A DNA stretch of 64,000 nucleotides, taken from contig VFIW01000146.1 of the NCBI GenBank assembly GCA_006386115.1, positions 1-64,000 on the forward strand, read 5' to 3'. Position numbers and translations under genes: made by a program. Shown one piece after another: positions 50,476-59,978 of the stretch. This DNA comes from Globisporangium splendens. Taxonomy: Eukaryota > Oomycota > Peronosporomycetes > Pythiales > Pythiaceae. The first letter of the stretch is position 1. Every line of letters starts with the position of its first letter. A model generated the notes under the pieces. The model saw only the letters and a list, made by a program, of their open reading frames with translations. It had not been told where the DNA came from and ran no database searches.

Positions 50476-51600
50476 TTAGACGGCAAGAGCGAAACCCACA
50501 CGTGGCGAGCCAGTCGAACCCCAGTCGAAGACGGTGTAGTACTTGCGCATGAACACGTCACCAAGGATCCACATGTTATCGCTCGAGGCCACGAACGCGA
50601 ACAGACAGGTCGAGCCGTCCTGGAACGTGTAGTCCTTCTGGGTCAGCGTAAACGTCTTGCCAGCGATCGTCAAGGTCAAGTCTGGGTACGTGGCACCGCA
50701 CGTGAGCACGTAGTCGCCCGAGGTGAGGGCAGTGGCACCGACGGCTCTCGCCAACGCAGACACCTGGGAAGTTGGGCCGTAGATGAACGAAGTGCCCGAG
50801 TCCACAATCGCCGTCTTCGTCGTCGTCACCTTCGTGGTCTTCGCGGTGATCGAGTCGAGCTGCACGGTCCAGTACGACGCATCCGTCACTGGCACGTACG
50901 TCAAGGCACCAGTGTAGCGACTCGTGTCGATGCCGCCGAAAGTCAACTCACCAGCCGCACTGTCAGTCTTGCTCAAGTAGAACGAGAACACAGGCGAGTC
51001 GAGCACGCCGTTCTTCACAAGCTGACCGAATGGCGTTGGGATGTTGTTCTCACTGATCGAGTCGAAGCCCAGGCCGAAAATACCGTCGAACTTGCCAGTC
51101 GTGTACAACGAGCCGAGACCGCTCGTCACCGTCACTTCGGCGAAAGCCTGGCTCGCAAGCGACAACGAACCAATGGCAACCTTGTCCTTCGAGATGGTTC
51201 CCGAAACTGGGCCACTGCCGTACTGGATCGCGAATCTGGAGCCATCAGCGACGTACGTCGACGACTTGGTGTGGTCGTACACGGCATGCGTGCCGAACTT
51301 CTTGCTTGGCACCCACAAGTTGCTCGAGCCCGTGTCGTAGATGACAGTGAACGTCTGAGCAGGCGTACCGACCGAAACCGTGCCGTAGTACTGCACGTTG
51401 GCGTAGTTCTTGATCACGACGTTCGAGGACGCTTCCTGGGCGGTCACGTTGACAGGGTTCTGGAACGCGTTCACGACCACGTTTTCAATGAACGTCGCGT
51501 CGTCGAGCTTCTGGATTGGCACCTTGAACACCTCGGCCGTAACAGACTGAGAGATGAAGGCCAAGCAGGCGGCACCGAGGTAGAAAATTGGACGAAGCAT
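50476..51600 (-). CDS. Secreted pepsin-like aspartic protease D
   Basis: A 374-residue protease. Start MLRPIFYLGAACLAFISQSV (signal peptide) at 51600 is preferred over an upstream in-frame ATG at 51702. Motifs YDTGSSNLWVP, IQYGSGPVSG, IVDSGTSFIYGP and ILGDVFMRKYYTVFDW are intact. The signal peptide is nearly the same as in protease E, and the 5' leaders of D and E share CTTGGAGCTCAA-TGAGTTGTGAG, marking them as a recent pair. Confidence 0.93.
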   Translation of the reverse strand: MLRPIFYLGAACLAFISQSVTAEVFKVPIQKLDDATFIENVVVNAFQNPVNVTAQEASSNVVIKNYANVQYYGTVSVGTPAQTFTVIYDTGSSNLWVPSKKFGTHAVYDHTKSSTYVADGSRFAIQYGSGPVSGTISKDKVAIGSLSLASQAFAEVTVTSGLGSLYTTGKFDGIFGLGFDSISENNIPTPFGQLVKNGVLDSPVFSFYLSKTDSAAGELTFGGIDTSRYTGALTYVPVTDASYWTVQLDSITAKTTKVTTTKTAIVDSGTSFIYGPTSQVSALARAVGATALTSGDYVLTCGATYPDLTLTIAGKTFTLTQKDYTFQDGSTCLFAFVASSDNMWILGDVFMRKYYTVFDWGSTGSPRVGFALAV

Positions 51601-52894
51601 CTTGGACGGGGTTCGGGAAGTGGTGCTTGTGGACTTGGAGCTCAAATGAGTTGTGAGCAGTGGGTTGCCGAGCCCGCCGAGCAGCTTGCGTTTTGTTTTC
51701 ACTCCCTGTTAGCTGCCCTCCGTTTATGCGTGCTTATTGTCCCCCTCCACCTTCACTTGCACCAGCATATGGTGAGAGCGTCCGTCGTGTTGACTCCTTC
51801 TCATCCTTGCGTAATACTTGGACGCTTGTACGATAGTTTGTCGTCACTGACATCCCTCTCACAGACTGTGATTGTTGAACTCCCGTTGCTGGTCGCATTC
51901 AGAGCTCGTGCATTGCACTGGCTCAGTGAGAGGGGGCACTTTTATGTCAGATTTGCAAAGATCCGCTCGTCGTCGAGAAAGATCTGTCCCTGATCTGATT
52001 ACACTTTCCCCGCCTCAACGTATATCTGCACCGTCTTCCGCACAACTCGCGATGGTGTGCCCACAATTGAGTGGAAATTGTTGTCATCGAGTTCTTTGGC
52101 CTTTTCTTCGCTCCCCGACTCACCCACATTACCCATTTCAGGAGAAAGTCAAGCGCGCATCGCCCTGTTCCAGGTGTCAACGCTTCAAGTGTGCACCTTG
52201 TACTCATCAATTTCATCTGAGAACAGTATTAACTGGATGCGCGGCCAACACTACAGGACTGTGGCAGTCACCTTGGCGAGCCGCAGTTCCACGTCGAGTG
52301 CAACGGAGCCAATGAAAATGTGGTGAACGCAAGTGTCAGCATCCGCTCACACACGTAGCAATCTAGCACACACGGCGAATTGTGTCGCAGGCGTTCGTTT
52401 ATGAAACAGTTGGCTGTCACGAAACGAGGATTACTCAATAATGCGTGCAGCTCCCGATTATCCAATTATTTAATAATGTGTGGTCAGCCCCCGATTATCC
52501 TATTAAATAATCTCTTCTCGCGGCGTGTGCGAATACAGCTGGTTTTGCCGTGAGCTGTATGTACAAACAGCACCCGTCGTCTCTCTGTCCTCCCATGTGT
52601 TGGTCCAAAGCGCATGCAGCGCACACAAAGCAATTGTCGCTCTCGGGTGACATTGAGGGTGCGCAAACACAAGCGCATGGCAAGATGATCTGCAGAGCTG
52701 AGCTCGCGTGCATAGATGGTACCGACAGTTACAAAAAAGAGGAGGACGCTTTTGTAATCAGATCAGGACGTCCACTCATTGAGCTGACATGTGAGTGAGC
52801 CGGGACATTTACACAGCAAGAGACGGGGCACTGCTGTCACGAGGGTGGACACACTGTGGGTCCATTGCACCCGAATACTCCATCGAATGTGATG
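51601..52894. other. Intergenic upstream of protease D
   Basis: No recognisable gene. The AT-rich stretch 52430-52510 contains repeated TCCAATTATTTAATAAT / CCCGATTATCC pieces (two copies of CCCGATTATCC near 52455 and 52490). Otherwise featureless to the eye. Confidence 0.4.
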
Positions 52895-53191
52895 TCATAA
52901 TCTCCAGGCATGTGCATCGCTCTTTACCCGTCGTTGGATCTCTCGGATGCGAGTCCCTCGCTGTGCGAGCTCAGTGCTATTGGATGTGCTGACTGCCGGC
53001 TCAGGCCACTCGTTCACAATTGGGGGCGGAGGAGGAAGATCCATGGGTCCAGATGATGTGTTTCCACTTGTACCAAATGCAGTGAACCTCGGCCACTCTG
53101 CCTGCCTCACCTTACGCTCCTTGAGTGAGGGTACCACCTTGACGACTTGGCCCGCCTGCTGCGACTTTACTCTCTCTGATTCTCCACTCAT
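52895..53191 (-). CDS. Hypothetical small protein
   Basis: A 98-codon ORF (MSGESERVKSQQAGQVVKVV...) that is Lys/Glu-rich with a Pro run (DLPPPPP). A good acceptor-like tract (TTATCTTCCTACAG) precedes it at about 53224, so it may be the 3' exon of a larger gene. No family is recognised. It lies between proteases D and E, and its codon use is plausible but it is short. Confidence 0.3.
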   Translation of the reverse strand: MSGESERVKSQQAGQVVKVVPSLKERKVRQAEWPRFTAFGTSGNTSSGPMDLPPPPPIVNEWPEPAVSTSNSTELAQRGTRIREIQRRVKSDAHAWRL

Positions 53192-53416
53192 CTTGACTGA
53201 AGTCAAGGCGTGGCGCCACACCTGTAGGAAGATAAAAGAATCTCCCAAAAAGCAAGCATTTATTGTGCAATATGAAACGATGTTACCAAACAAAGGTCGA
53301 TAGCCAAACTCTGAAAATGAAAACATCCAAAATTGTTGTATTTACTTTTCATTATGTGATATGCCTTAGTGCACGAATTAGATGACAGTATCACTTCACG
53401 GAACATTCGTTAGTGC

Positions 53417-54541
53417 TTATGCAGCAAGAGCGAAACCAACGCGAGCCGCACGCGTCGACGTACCCCAGTCAAAGACGGTGTAGTACTTGCGCATGAACAC
53501 ATCACCAAGGATCCAGAGGCCGTCGTCCGAGCCGACAAAGGCAAACAGGCAGGTCGAGCCATCCTGGAACGTGTAGTCCTTCTGCGTCAACGTAAACTTG
53601 TTGCCGCTGAGCGTGAAGGTCACGTCCGGGTAGCTGCCGCCGCAGTCGAGAACGTAGTCACCATCCGAGTACGCGGTGGCACCGACTTGGGAAGCCAGGG
53701 AATCGATCGTCGAAGTTGGACCGTAAATGAACGAAGTACCGGAGTCCACAATAGCGTCGGTCACTCCAGTGAACTGCTGGCCGTTGACACCGACCGAGTC
53801 CAGGTTGACCGACCAGTACGTCTTCTGCGTCACTGGCACGTACGTGATCGCACCAGTGTAGCGGCTCGAGTCGACGCCACCGAAAGTCAACTCACCAGCC
53901 GCACCATCGGTCTTGCCGAGGTAGAACGCAAACACGGGCTCGTCGAGAGCGCCGTTGTTGACCAACGTGCCGAACGGCGTCGGCAGGTTGTTCTCACTGA
54001 TCGAGTCGAACGCCAAGCCGAGGATGCCGTCGAACTTGCCCGTCGAGTAGAGCGAGCCGAGGCCGCTGGTGACAGTGATTTCCGCGAACGCTTGGTTGGC
54101 GACAGTCAACGAACCAACGCGGAGCGTGTCCTTGGACACCGTGCCGGACACTGGACCACTGCCGTACTGGATCGCAAAGCGGGTGCCCACAGCCTTGTAC
54201 GTGGACGACTTGGTGTGGTCGTACACGGCGTGCGAGCCGAACTTCTTGCTCGGCACCCACAAGTTGGCCGAACCCGTGTCGAAGACGACGGTGAACGTCT
54301 GCGCTGGCGTGCCGATCGAGATGGATCCGTAGTACTGCACGTTGGAGTAGTCCTTGACGACGACGCTCGTGGACGCTTCGTGCACAGCCGTCTTGTTGGA
54401 CGTGAGCGCATTCACCACGACGTTCTCAATGAAGATTGCGTCATTGATCTTCTGGATTGGCACCTTCAAGACCGCAGCCGTAGCAGATTGAGAGATGAAG
54501 GCCAAGCAGGCGGCGCCGAGGTACAAGAGTGGGCGAAGCAT
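53417..54541 (-). CDS. Secreted pepsin-like aspartic protease E
   Basis: A 374-residue protease (375 if the preceding ATG at 54544 is used) with signal peptide MLRPLLYLGAACLAFISQS. Motifs: FDTGSANLWVP, with Ala replacing the usual second Ser, then IQYGSGPVSG, IVDSGTSFIYGP and ILGDVFMRKYYTVFDW. The change lies next to the catalytic Asp loop but is conservative, so activity is likely. Sequence and leader are closest to protease D. Confidence 0.93.
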   Translation of the reverse strand: MLRPLLYLGAACLAFISQSATAAVLKVPIQKINDAIFIENVVVNALTSNKTAVHEASTSVVVKDYSNVQYYGSISIGTPAQTFTVVFDTGSANLWVPSKKFGSHAVYDHTKSSTYKAVGTRFAIQYGSGPVSGTVSKDTLRVGSLTVANQAFAEITVTSGLGSLYSTGKFDGILGLAFDSISENNLPTPFGTLVNNGALDEPVFAFYLGKTDGAAGELTFGGVDSSRYTGAITYVPVTQKTYWSVNLDSVGVNGQQFTGVTDAIVDSGTSFIYGPTSTIDSLASQVGATAYSDGDYVLDCGGSYPDVTFTLSGNKFTLTQKDYTFQDGSTCLFAFVGSDDGLWILGDVFMRKYYTVFDWGTSTRAARVGFALAA

Positions 54542-56438
54542 CATGGAAGTTGCTGGCTGGCTGGCAGGCTGGGTGGCTAGTGGTGGTCACTTGTAGGCTT
54601 GGAGCTCAATTGAGTTGTGAGAGATCTTCCAAACGAGAACAAGCCTGACCCTCACTCATTCTCCTTGAGGTCCTCCTTGGGCACAGACTTGCTGTCCACT
54701 GTGGTCCCAGCTTGAGCAGCGCATGATGGATGTAGGCAATAGTCGTGTCTCGTTGTTTGAACAGCGCTCCAGGGAGGGTCCATCGGCAAATACAGTGCTC
54801 AGATGCGCGGACACCCTGCAATGCACTGCTCTGGAGGGTCCTTCTTATCAATAGTTATCATTCGGTGCCAAGGCTTTAAAACGAGGTGGATACACAACAC
54901 CCATTCATTCGGTGTACTGTCAGTTTACGCTGCAGATGGCAGACTTGCTCCAGAAGCGCGTATCGTATAGCTGCGTCGTCCAGCTAGCATTGTGGCGGCT
55001 TTGCCTTCTTGTACCTTTTACGCGGATCAAATCTTCGGCATCGTGCATGGAAACGAAACCCAAAGCTTTTGGTGTGTGTGTGTGTGTGTGTATGTGCGCG
55101 AGGCAGATTTGCTTTCGATTTGATTGGAACGCTCCTGTCGCTGGTGCAGTCAGAGCCGAGTTGCAGCTGGTGCAACCGCTTTCTGATCTACAAACGATCG
55201 CTGAGCAGGTACGCGCTCGCTCGTTTACAGCTTCAGACTTTAACCAGCTAATCGATGTCCGTATCCGCTGAGGGCAGTAGGTACAGTCGGTCTTCGTCAT
55301 ACCAAAGATAACAATTGATACGGGGAGCATAGACAGACATGACAGATTGGATCTTTTTGGATGACACGGGATCTGATAATTGTTCAACAGCTGGTTTTGT
55401 GGTGCGCATGTAGAAATCAGCTCCCTATCTCACCACTTCGTTGCCCCCCAACGTCAACAGGTTACGGCAGACTGAGTCATAATTGTGTCGTATTCCAAGT
55501 GCATTACAAATGCTTCGCTACAACATTTGGCGGTAAGATTTGGGCAGCAGGTGTTAATAGAGAGATTTTGGAGCGTCACTGCCCTCACACTGCCCCTTCA
55601 GTTTTCTTAAGTTTGCAGAAATGTGAGGAATTTGGCCATGATTTTCACTGAGATTGGTGAAGTCCAGCGAAGACTACCCTCCAATGGTCTCCTAAAAACT
55701 GATTTAGGTTTACTCTGCGAACCGCTTGCGCATGCACTCAGCGAATAAAGCCTGTATCTATTGATATGCACTTTTTGTCCCGTGGTGCCAGAAAAAGCAA
55801 GAGTTTCGTGGGAAAAGAGGAGACAAAGCAACCGCAGGCAATCAAGCAGGACCGAAAACTGGAACGGGCGGAACATCGTCGACGTTCTGGAGAAAAAACG
55901 ACCAAGCATTTCAACCTGGTGACGGACATGCTCCGAGTTCCGACCCATATCGCTGGCTAGACTGCCATTAAGAATTTTGTAGCCAGCGCGAGTGACCAAG
56001 TCATGTGGTTCTATTGCTGTCAAGCCGAACTTTCAGCACTATCAAGTCGAGCACTGAGGATTTCCTGTTTCCAAGTGCGGGCTTTCAAGTGTATCTCAAA
56101 ATATACGGAGAAGAGGCAATTGCCAGTAATTTATTTTTAGGGTCCTATTCAGACCTAATCTAATTATTGGTACTGTCTGACCAAATCAGGTCAGGTCTGA
56201 ATGTGAGTTTCCCAAGTCACTGCAAACTCGTGCCATCGCGTGAGCTTGCCAACGGGGGTCTTTTGGATCGATGGCGGTGTGTGTGTGTCTGCGGATATGG
56301 CTTGCCGTCGTGGGTCTCTGGTTTCATGTAGAATATCAATCGGCGCCTCACAGAGCAGCGCTCGTGTGGCATTCTAGCGGCTGCATCATACAGCTGCGTG
56401 ACGATGCTAACTTTCCAGACAGTCTCAGTGAATGTGTC
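54542..56438. other. Intergenic with (GT)n tract
   Basis: No gene recognised. A GT-dinucleotide run of about ten units lies at about 55072-55091. The beginning (54584-54625) is the protease E leader shared with protease D. Confidence 0.5.
56148..56201. repeat. Short inverted repeat
   Basis: TTCAGACCT at 56148-56156 is the reverse complement of AGGTCTGAA at 56193-56201, with an AT-rich middle holding a second small dyad (TGACC...GGTCA). It could be a small hairpin or a tiny MITE-like remnant. Confidence 0.4.
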
Positions 56439-56626
56439 ATGGATGCTGCAGCATCAGGTGGACATTTTGAGATCATCGAAATGCTTTAGAACACCGTTCA
56501 GAAAAGCGCACAAGCGCCGCTGTGGATGACGCAGCGAAGAACGGTTATTTGGAGATTGTCAAGTTGATCATGAGCAATGGCACAGGACGCACAGAAAGGG
56601 CTTTGGTCCTGCCTGCGTTCATTTGA
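56439..56626 (+). pseudogene. Ankyrin-repeat gene relic
   Basis: MDAAASGGHFEIIEML reads as one ankyrin repeat and ends in a stop. In another frame the next repeat continues (SAAVDDAAKNGYLEIVKLIM). Together they match the DAAxxGHxxIVxxL pattern of the large oomycete ankyrin-repeat family, with a frameshift between the two units. Neither end extends into further repeats, so it is a fragment. Confidence 0.65.
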
Positions 56627-57006
56627 TTTGTTGGCAGTACGACCACTACGAAGATGTGTGTAGCTCGGACGAGATAGAGGAATGCACCGAAGCATACCAG
56701 AAAACAATATGGTGGTATGAGTCAGCGGCATGCGTGCAGCTGCCACTCACCACCCAGTTAAGAGGAGATTTTGTTCTTTAGCCGCGGATACCAGAGCACG
56801 TCATTTTGCAGCAAAAACACAAACCGCATCACGCCGCCTCCATCCGCAACACGGCAACGTCCCGGATTGGACGCTGGCTGGGACTGCATGTACACTAGGC
56901 ACACTAGTGCTGTTCATAGCAACAAGTAGCAAGAGTGTGGGTGTGCACAACCGTGTTGTTCATGGAAATCTTGTTATTCTTCAGGTTCGCTGAGGAAGCT
57001 AATTGC
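56627..57006. other. Intergenic, nothing assigned
   Basis: Separates the ankyrin relic from the 3' end of the YbaK-domain gene. No ORF or structure supported. Confidence 0.4.
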
Positions 57007-57927
57007 TTACAGATCATCACGCCAGGTGGTAAGGCTCTTGTCCGCGACGTAGGCCGAAAGCGCCGAGATCAACTGCTGCACGCCGATGCGGAGCTTCACA
57101 GTTTCGGCGCCACCTCCTAGCCAAATGAAAGGCGGGTCCAGCGCTGCAACTTCGCCCGATACGATCACCTAGGAAGACGCAAACACACGCATGTTTCAGT
57201 TTAAGAGATGTATGAGGCATATAAAGCATCCAGTAAGGAACGTACCGGAACTGGCGCTTTCATTCCAAATGGCGAGACGCCATTGTGCTGGAAGCCCGTG
57301 AGCTCTTCCGAAACGTTTCCTGGCGCGTGCTGGAAGTTAAAATTCTTGCGGCCGGGGCGTTCCGCCTCGGGGATCAGACTGCGCACAAAGCGCATGAGTT
57401 GCTCGCTGTTCAGCTTCGAGTTGTACTGAAGAATGACGCAGTAGTATCTAAAACGCAAGAGGTATTAATTGCAAGACGTGAGTTCTTCTGTCAGTATATA
57501 ATGGCACCACGACCTCTGAAACGCGTACCTGCTGTTGCGAGGGTCTTCGATGCCGGTGTTCGTGCACGCAGTGTTCTCCACAATGATGCTCTTGCAAAGA
57601 TGCGGCACTTTGCACCCAAGAAACGATCTAAATGGGCAGAATGGACCATATCAAACACCTCAGAACTTCTGTCGTCACGCATATATCGGAAACAAATACA
57701 CGGATCAGAACGTACGCTCGCTGCTGCAGCGACCACGTGTAGTAGTCTTCGGGTGCCGTCTTCAAGTACGCGCTCGAGAGCTTGGCGCGCTGCAAGTGGC
57801 TCCTGACGCCGCGGACGCTCTGCAGATCCTCGACCTGGCGCTCCACCTTCGCCAAGCGCGCCTGTGCCTCCGCCGCTTTGGCCGCGATGCTCTCGATCGC
57901 CGCCTGCTCGCGTGTACACACAGACAT
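57007..57927 (-). CDS. YbaK/aminoacyl-tRNA-deacylase-like domain protein, multi-exon
   Basis: Tentative start MSVCTREQAAIESIAAKAAE at 57927, giving an N-terminal coiled-coil segment (AEAQARLAKVERQVEDLQSV). The conserved domain follows across exons: VPHLCKSIIVENTACTNTG (ends 57529), YYCVILQYNSKLN ... KFNF-like NFNFQHAPGNVSEELTGFQH and NGVSPFGMKAPVP (57447-57246), then VIVSGEVAALDPPFIWLGGG to the stop (57168-57007). These match the YbaK/ProX editing fold, whose members hydrolyse mischarged aminoacyl-tRNA. The junction after exon 1 (about 57620-57715) could not be fixed in phase. Substrate is inference. Confidence 0.75.
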
Positions 57928-58431
57928 AGCAAATACGGTAAATATACACAGCACAGGAGCCGTGAACGCAGTGGCGTCAAGCAGAGAAGCGAACACACGC
58001 ACCATTGTCGCTCTGCTTGTTTGCTTTTCCTCTTTTTCGGCTGTGACTTGTGTGGCGTGGGCCACACGAGCAGCTCCCTTCAAACCCGACAGATACGTTC
58101 CGATCAATTTCGACGGGGAAGGAAGGGATGGCTACACGTTTATTTTAGTTGCACTTCTGTACCCATTTGCCACTTTTAGAGAATGGGTCCGATGCGCTAT
58201 TTTGCGCAGCGCCACTACGCTCTCGAGCGCAGGAAGCTGGTGCTGGCGAACGCGGAGACAGCAAGTAGGCAACAGCGCACAGCTGGCGCTTCTGTAAGGC
58301 GCTTGGTATCGCAAAGGGTGTGGAAACATGACGGGCAAGGTCACAGGGAGACCGGGGCGAGATGCTCCGACACCGAGTGAACGCACAAAGTCGCTTCAGG
58401 ACGTCGATCCTCTGGAACAAAAGACTGCTCT
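57928..58431. promoter_or_regulatory. Divergent intergenic region, YbaK-domain and coiled-coil genes
   Basis: About 500 bp between divergent starts. Open frames exist on both strands, including a plus-strand ORF starting MTGKVTGRPGRDAP at 58328 that could be an upstream exon of the coiled-coil gene. None can be assigned. Confidence 0.35.
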
Positions 58432-59824
58432 ATGCGGAGTGGTGGTGGTGGCAATAGCAAGCAACAACAACGCAAGCCGTCCAGAAAGGGTCCAGCGAAT
58501 GTGGACGCAGGGATTGGTGAGCAAGAAGATGTGTACGTGACACAATCACAGCTTCAGCAACTGAGCACGGGGTTCCGCTTGCCACCTCGTGTGTCGCCAA
58601 AGAAGGAGAAAAACAACGGCATCTGGGAAGAGATCGTCAAGTTCAGCTCTGTGGAGGAGCAGCTCGAGGCGCAGCTCAAGCAGCGGCAGCGCGCGGAACT
58701 CGCAGAGCGACTGAACTCGCAAGTGCACCAGAAGCACCAGCACAAGGCGCTGGAAAAAGAAGCGAGCGAACGATTCCACCGCGAAAACATGCAGCGGCTG
58801 AGCGAAATGGAGCAGGACGAGCGCATGAAGGAGCAGCAGCGCCTGGAGCGCGCCAAGCAGCTGATCGCGATCCAGAATGAGCAATGGCTTGCCAAGATGA
58901 AGCAGAACGAGCGCGAGCAGCAGCTCAAGAAGGCGCAGGAGGCGAAGATGGCCGAGCTGCTGCGCAAGCAGAAGCAGGACGACGAGCTCAAGGAGCTGGC
59001 GCGGCGCGAGAGTGAGCAGGAGCGCGTGCGCATGGTGTTCGTGGACAACCAGGCGCAGCTCGAGCGCAAGCGCATCGAGAAGAAGGAACGCGCGTTCGAG
59101 ATGCAACTCGCCGAGGAGTACGTGAAGATGGAGGACGCCAAGGAAGCCGCGCGGCGCAAGCAGCTCGACGATCTGGCCAACAACATCAAGGCTAAGATGA
59201 AGTTCTTCGACGACACCGCAGGCGCCGACATGGAAGCCAAGGCGCGGGAAGAGGATATGCGCGTGCGCCGGCACCAGGACGAGTACACCAAGCAGCAGAC
59301 CGAGAAAGAGCGCAAGAAGAAAGCCGACACCGAGGAGCGGAACTGCGTGCAGCAAGAGTACCTGAAACAGCAGATGCAGGAGAAGAAAGCGCGCGACGAC
59401 GCCGCCAAGCGCGACCTCAACAAGCAGGCCGAGCTCTGGAAGCAGGAGCGCATGGACGCCGAGCGCCGCGAGAAGCTCACGAACCAGCAGCGCGCAGTGA
59501 AAAACGCCATGCAACAGGAAATCCTGCGGCAGCAGATCCGCGAGAAGGAGCAGCGCGCGCTCGAGGCAGACCAGACGGCGCTCGAGATCCAGCTCAACAC
59601 AAGCATCCTCGACAAGATCCACAAGCAAACAGGTGCAGCGCACGCGAACGGTGCCGTCGTCGTGTCTGAGACCCAGAACCGGTCGCGAGAGGTGAGTTCT
59701 TTGGATGATGGATTCGACGTGCTTTGTGGCTGAAAGCTTGTTTGTTGTGTTGCTTGGTGCTTAGCTTCAGGAGCGAGAACAGTCGTTTCTGCAGCAGCGA
59801 CCGTCTCGCAATAGCAAATTCTAG
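58432..59824 (+). CDS. Coiled-coil protein of trichohyalin-plectin-homology type (cilium/flagellum)
   Basis: Exons 58432-59691 and 59765-59824 give about 440 residues. After a Gly/Lys-rich start (MRSGGGGNSKQQQRKP) nearly the whole chain is a charged coiled coil. It is rich in Glu, Lys, Arg and Gln, with heptad spacing (KQRQRAELAERLNSQVHQKH, DNQAQLERKRIEKKERAFEM, NQQRAVKNAMQQEILRQQIR). This resembles the TPH domain of CFAP45/CFAP53/MNS1-type microtubule inner proteins of axonemes. The last exon encodes LQEREQSFLQQRPSRNSKF. The precise orthologue is not clear. A flagellar role fits the DNAI3 gene in the same window. Confidence 0.65.
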
Positions 59825-59978
59825 ACCACACACACCACAGATTAGAGCGAGCAACTAAAGCAGTCAAGACGTTAGACCATCAAAAAGCCCATTCCATGTA
59901 TTCATGCCATCCACACGCATGCGCATCAAGAGTCCAGACCATGCGCACACGAGAGAGAGAGAGAACCTCTTGATCTAT

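Noticed and set aside
58546..59867. Two long minus-strand ORFs opposite the coiled-coil gene
   Set aside because: Leu-rich and Ser/Cys-rich translations are antisense readings of Glu/Lys/Gln codons; the sense strand has a proper intron and start.
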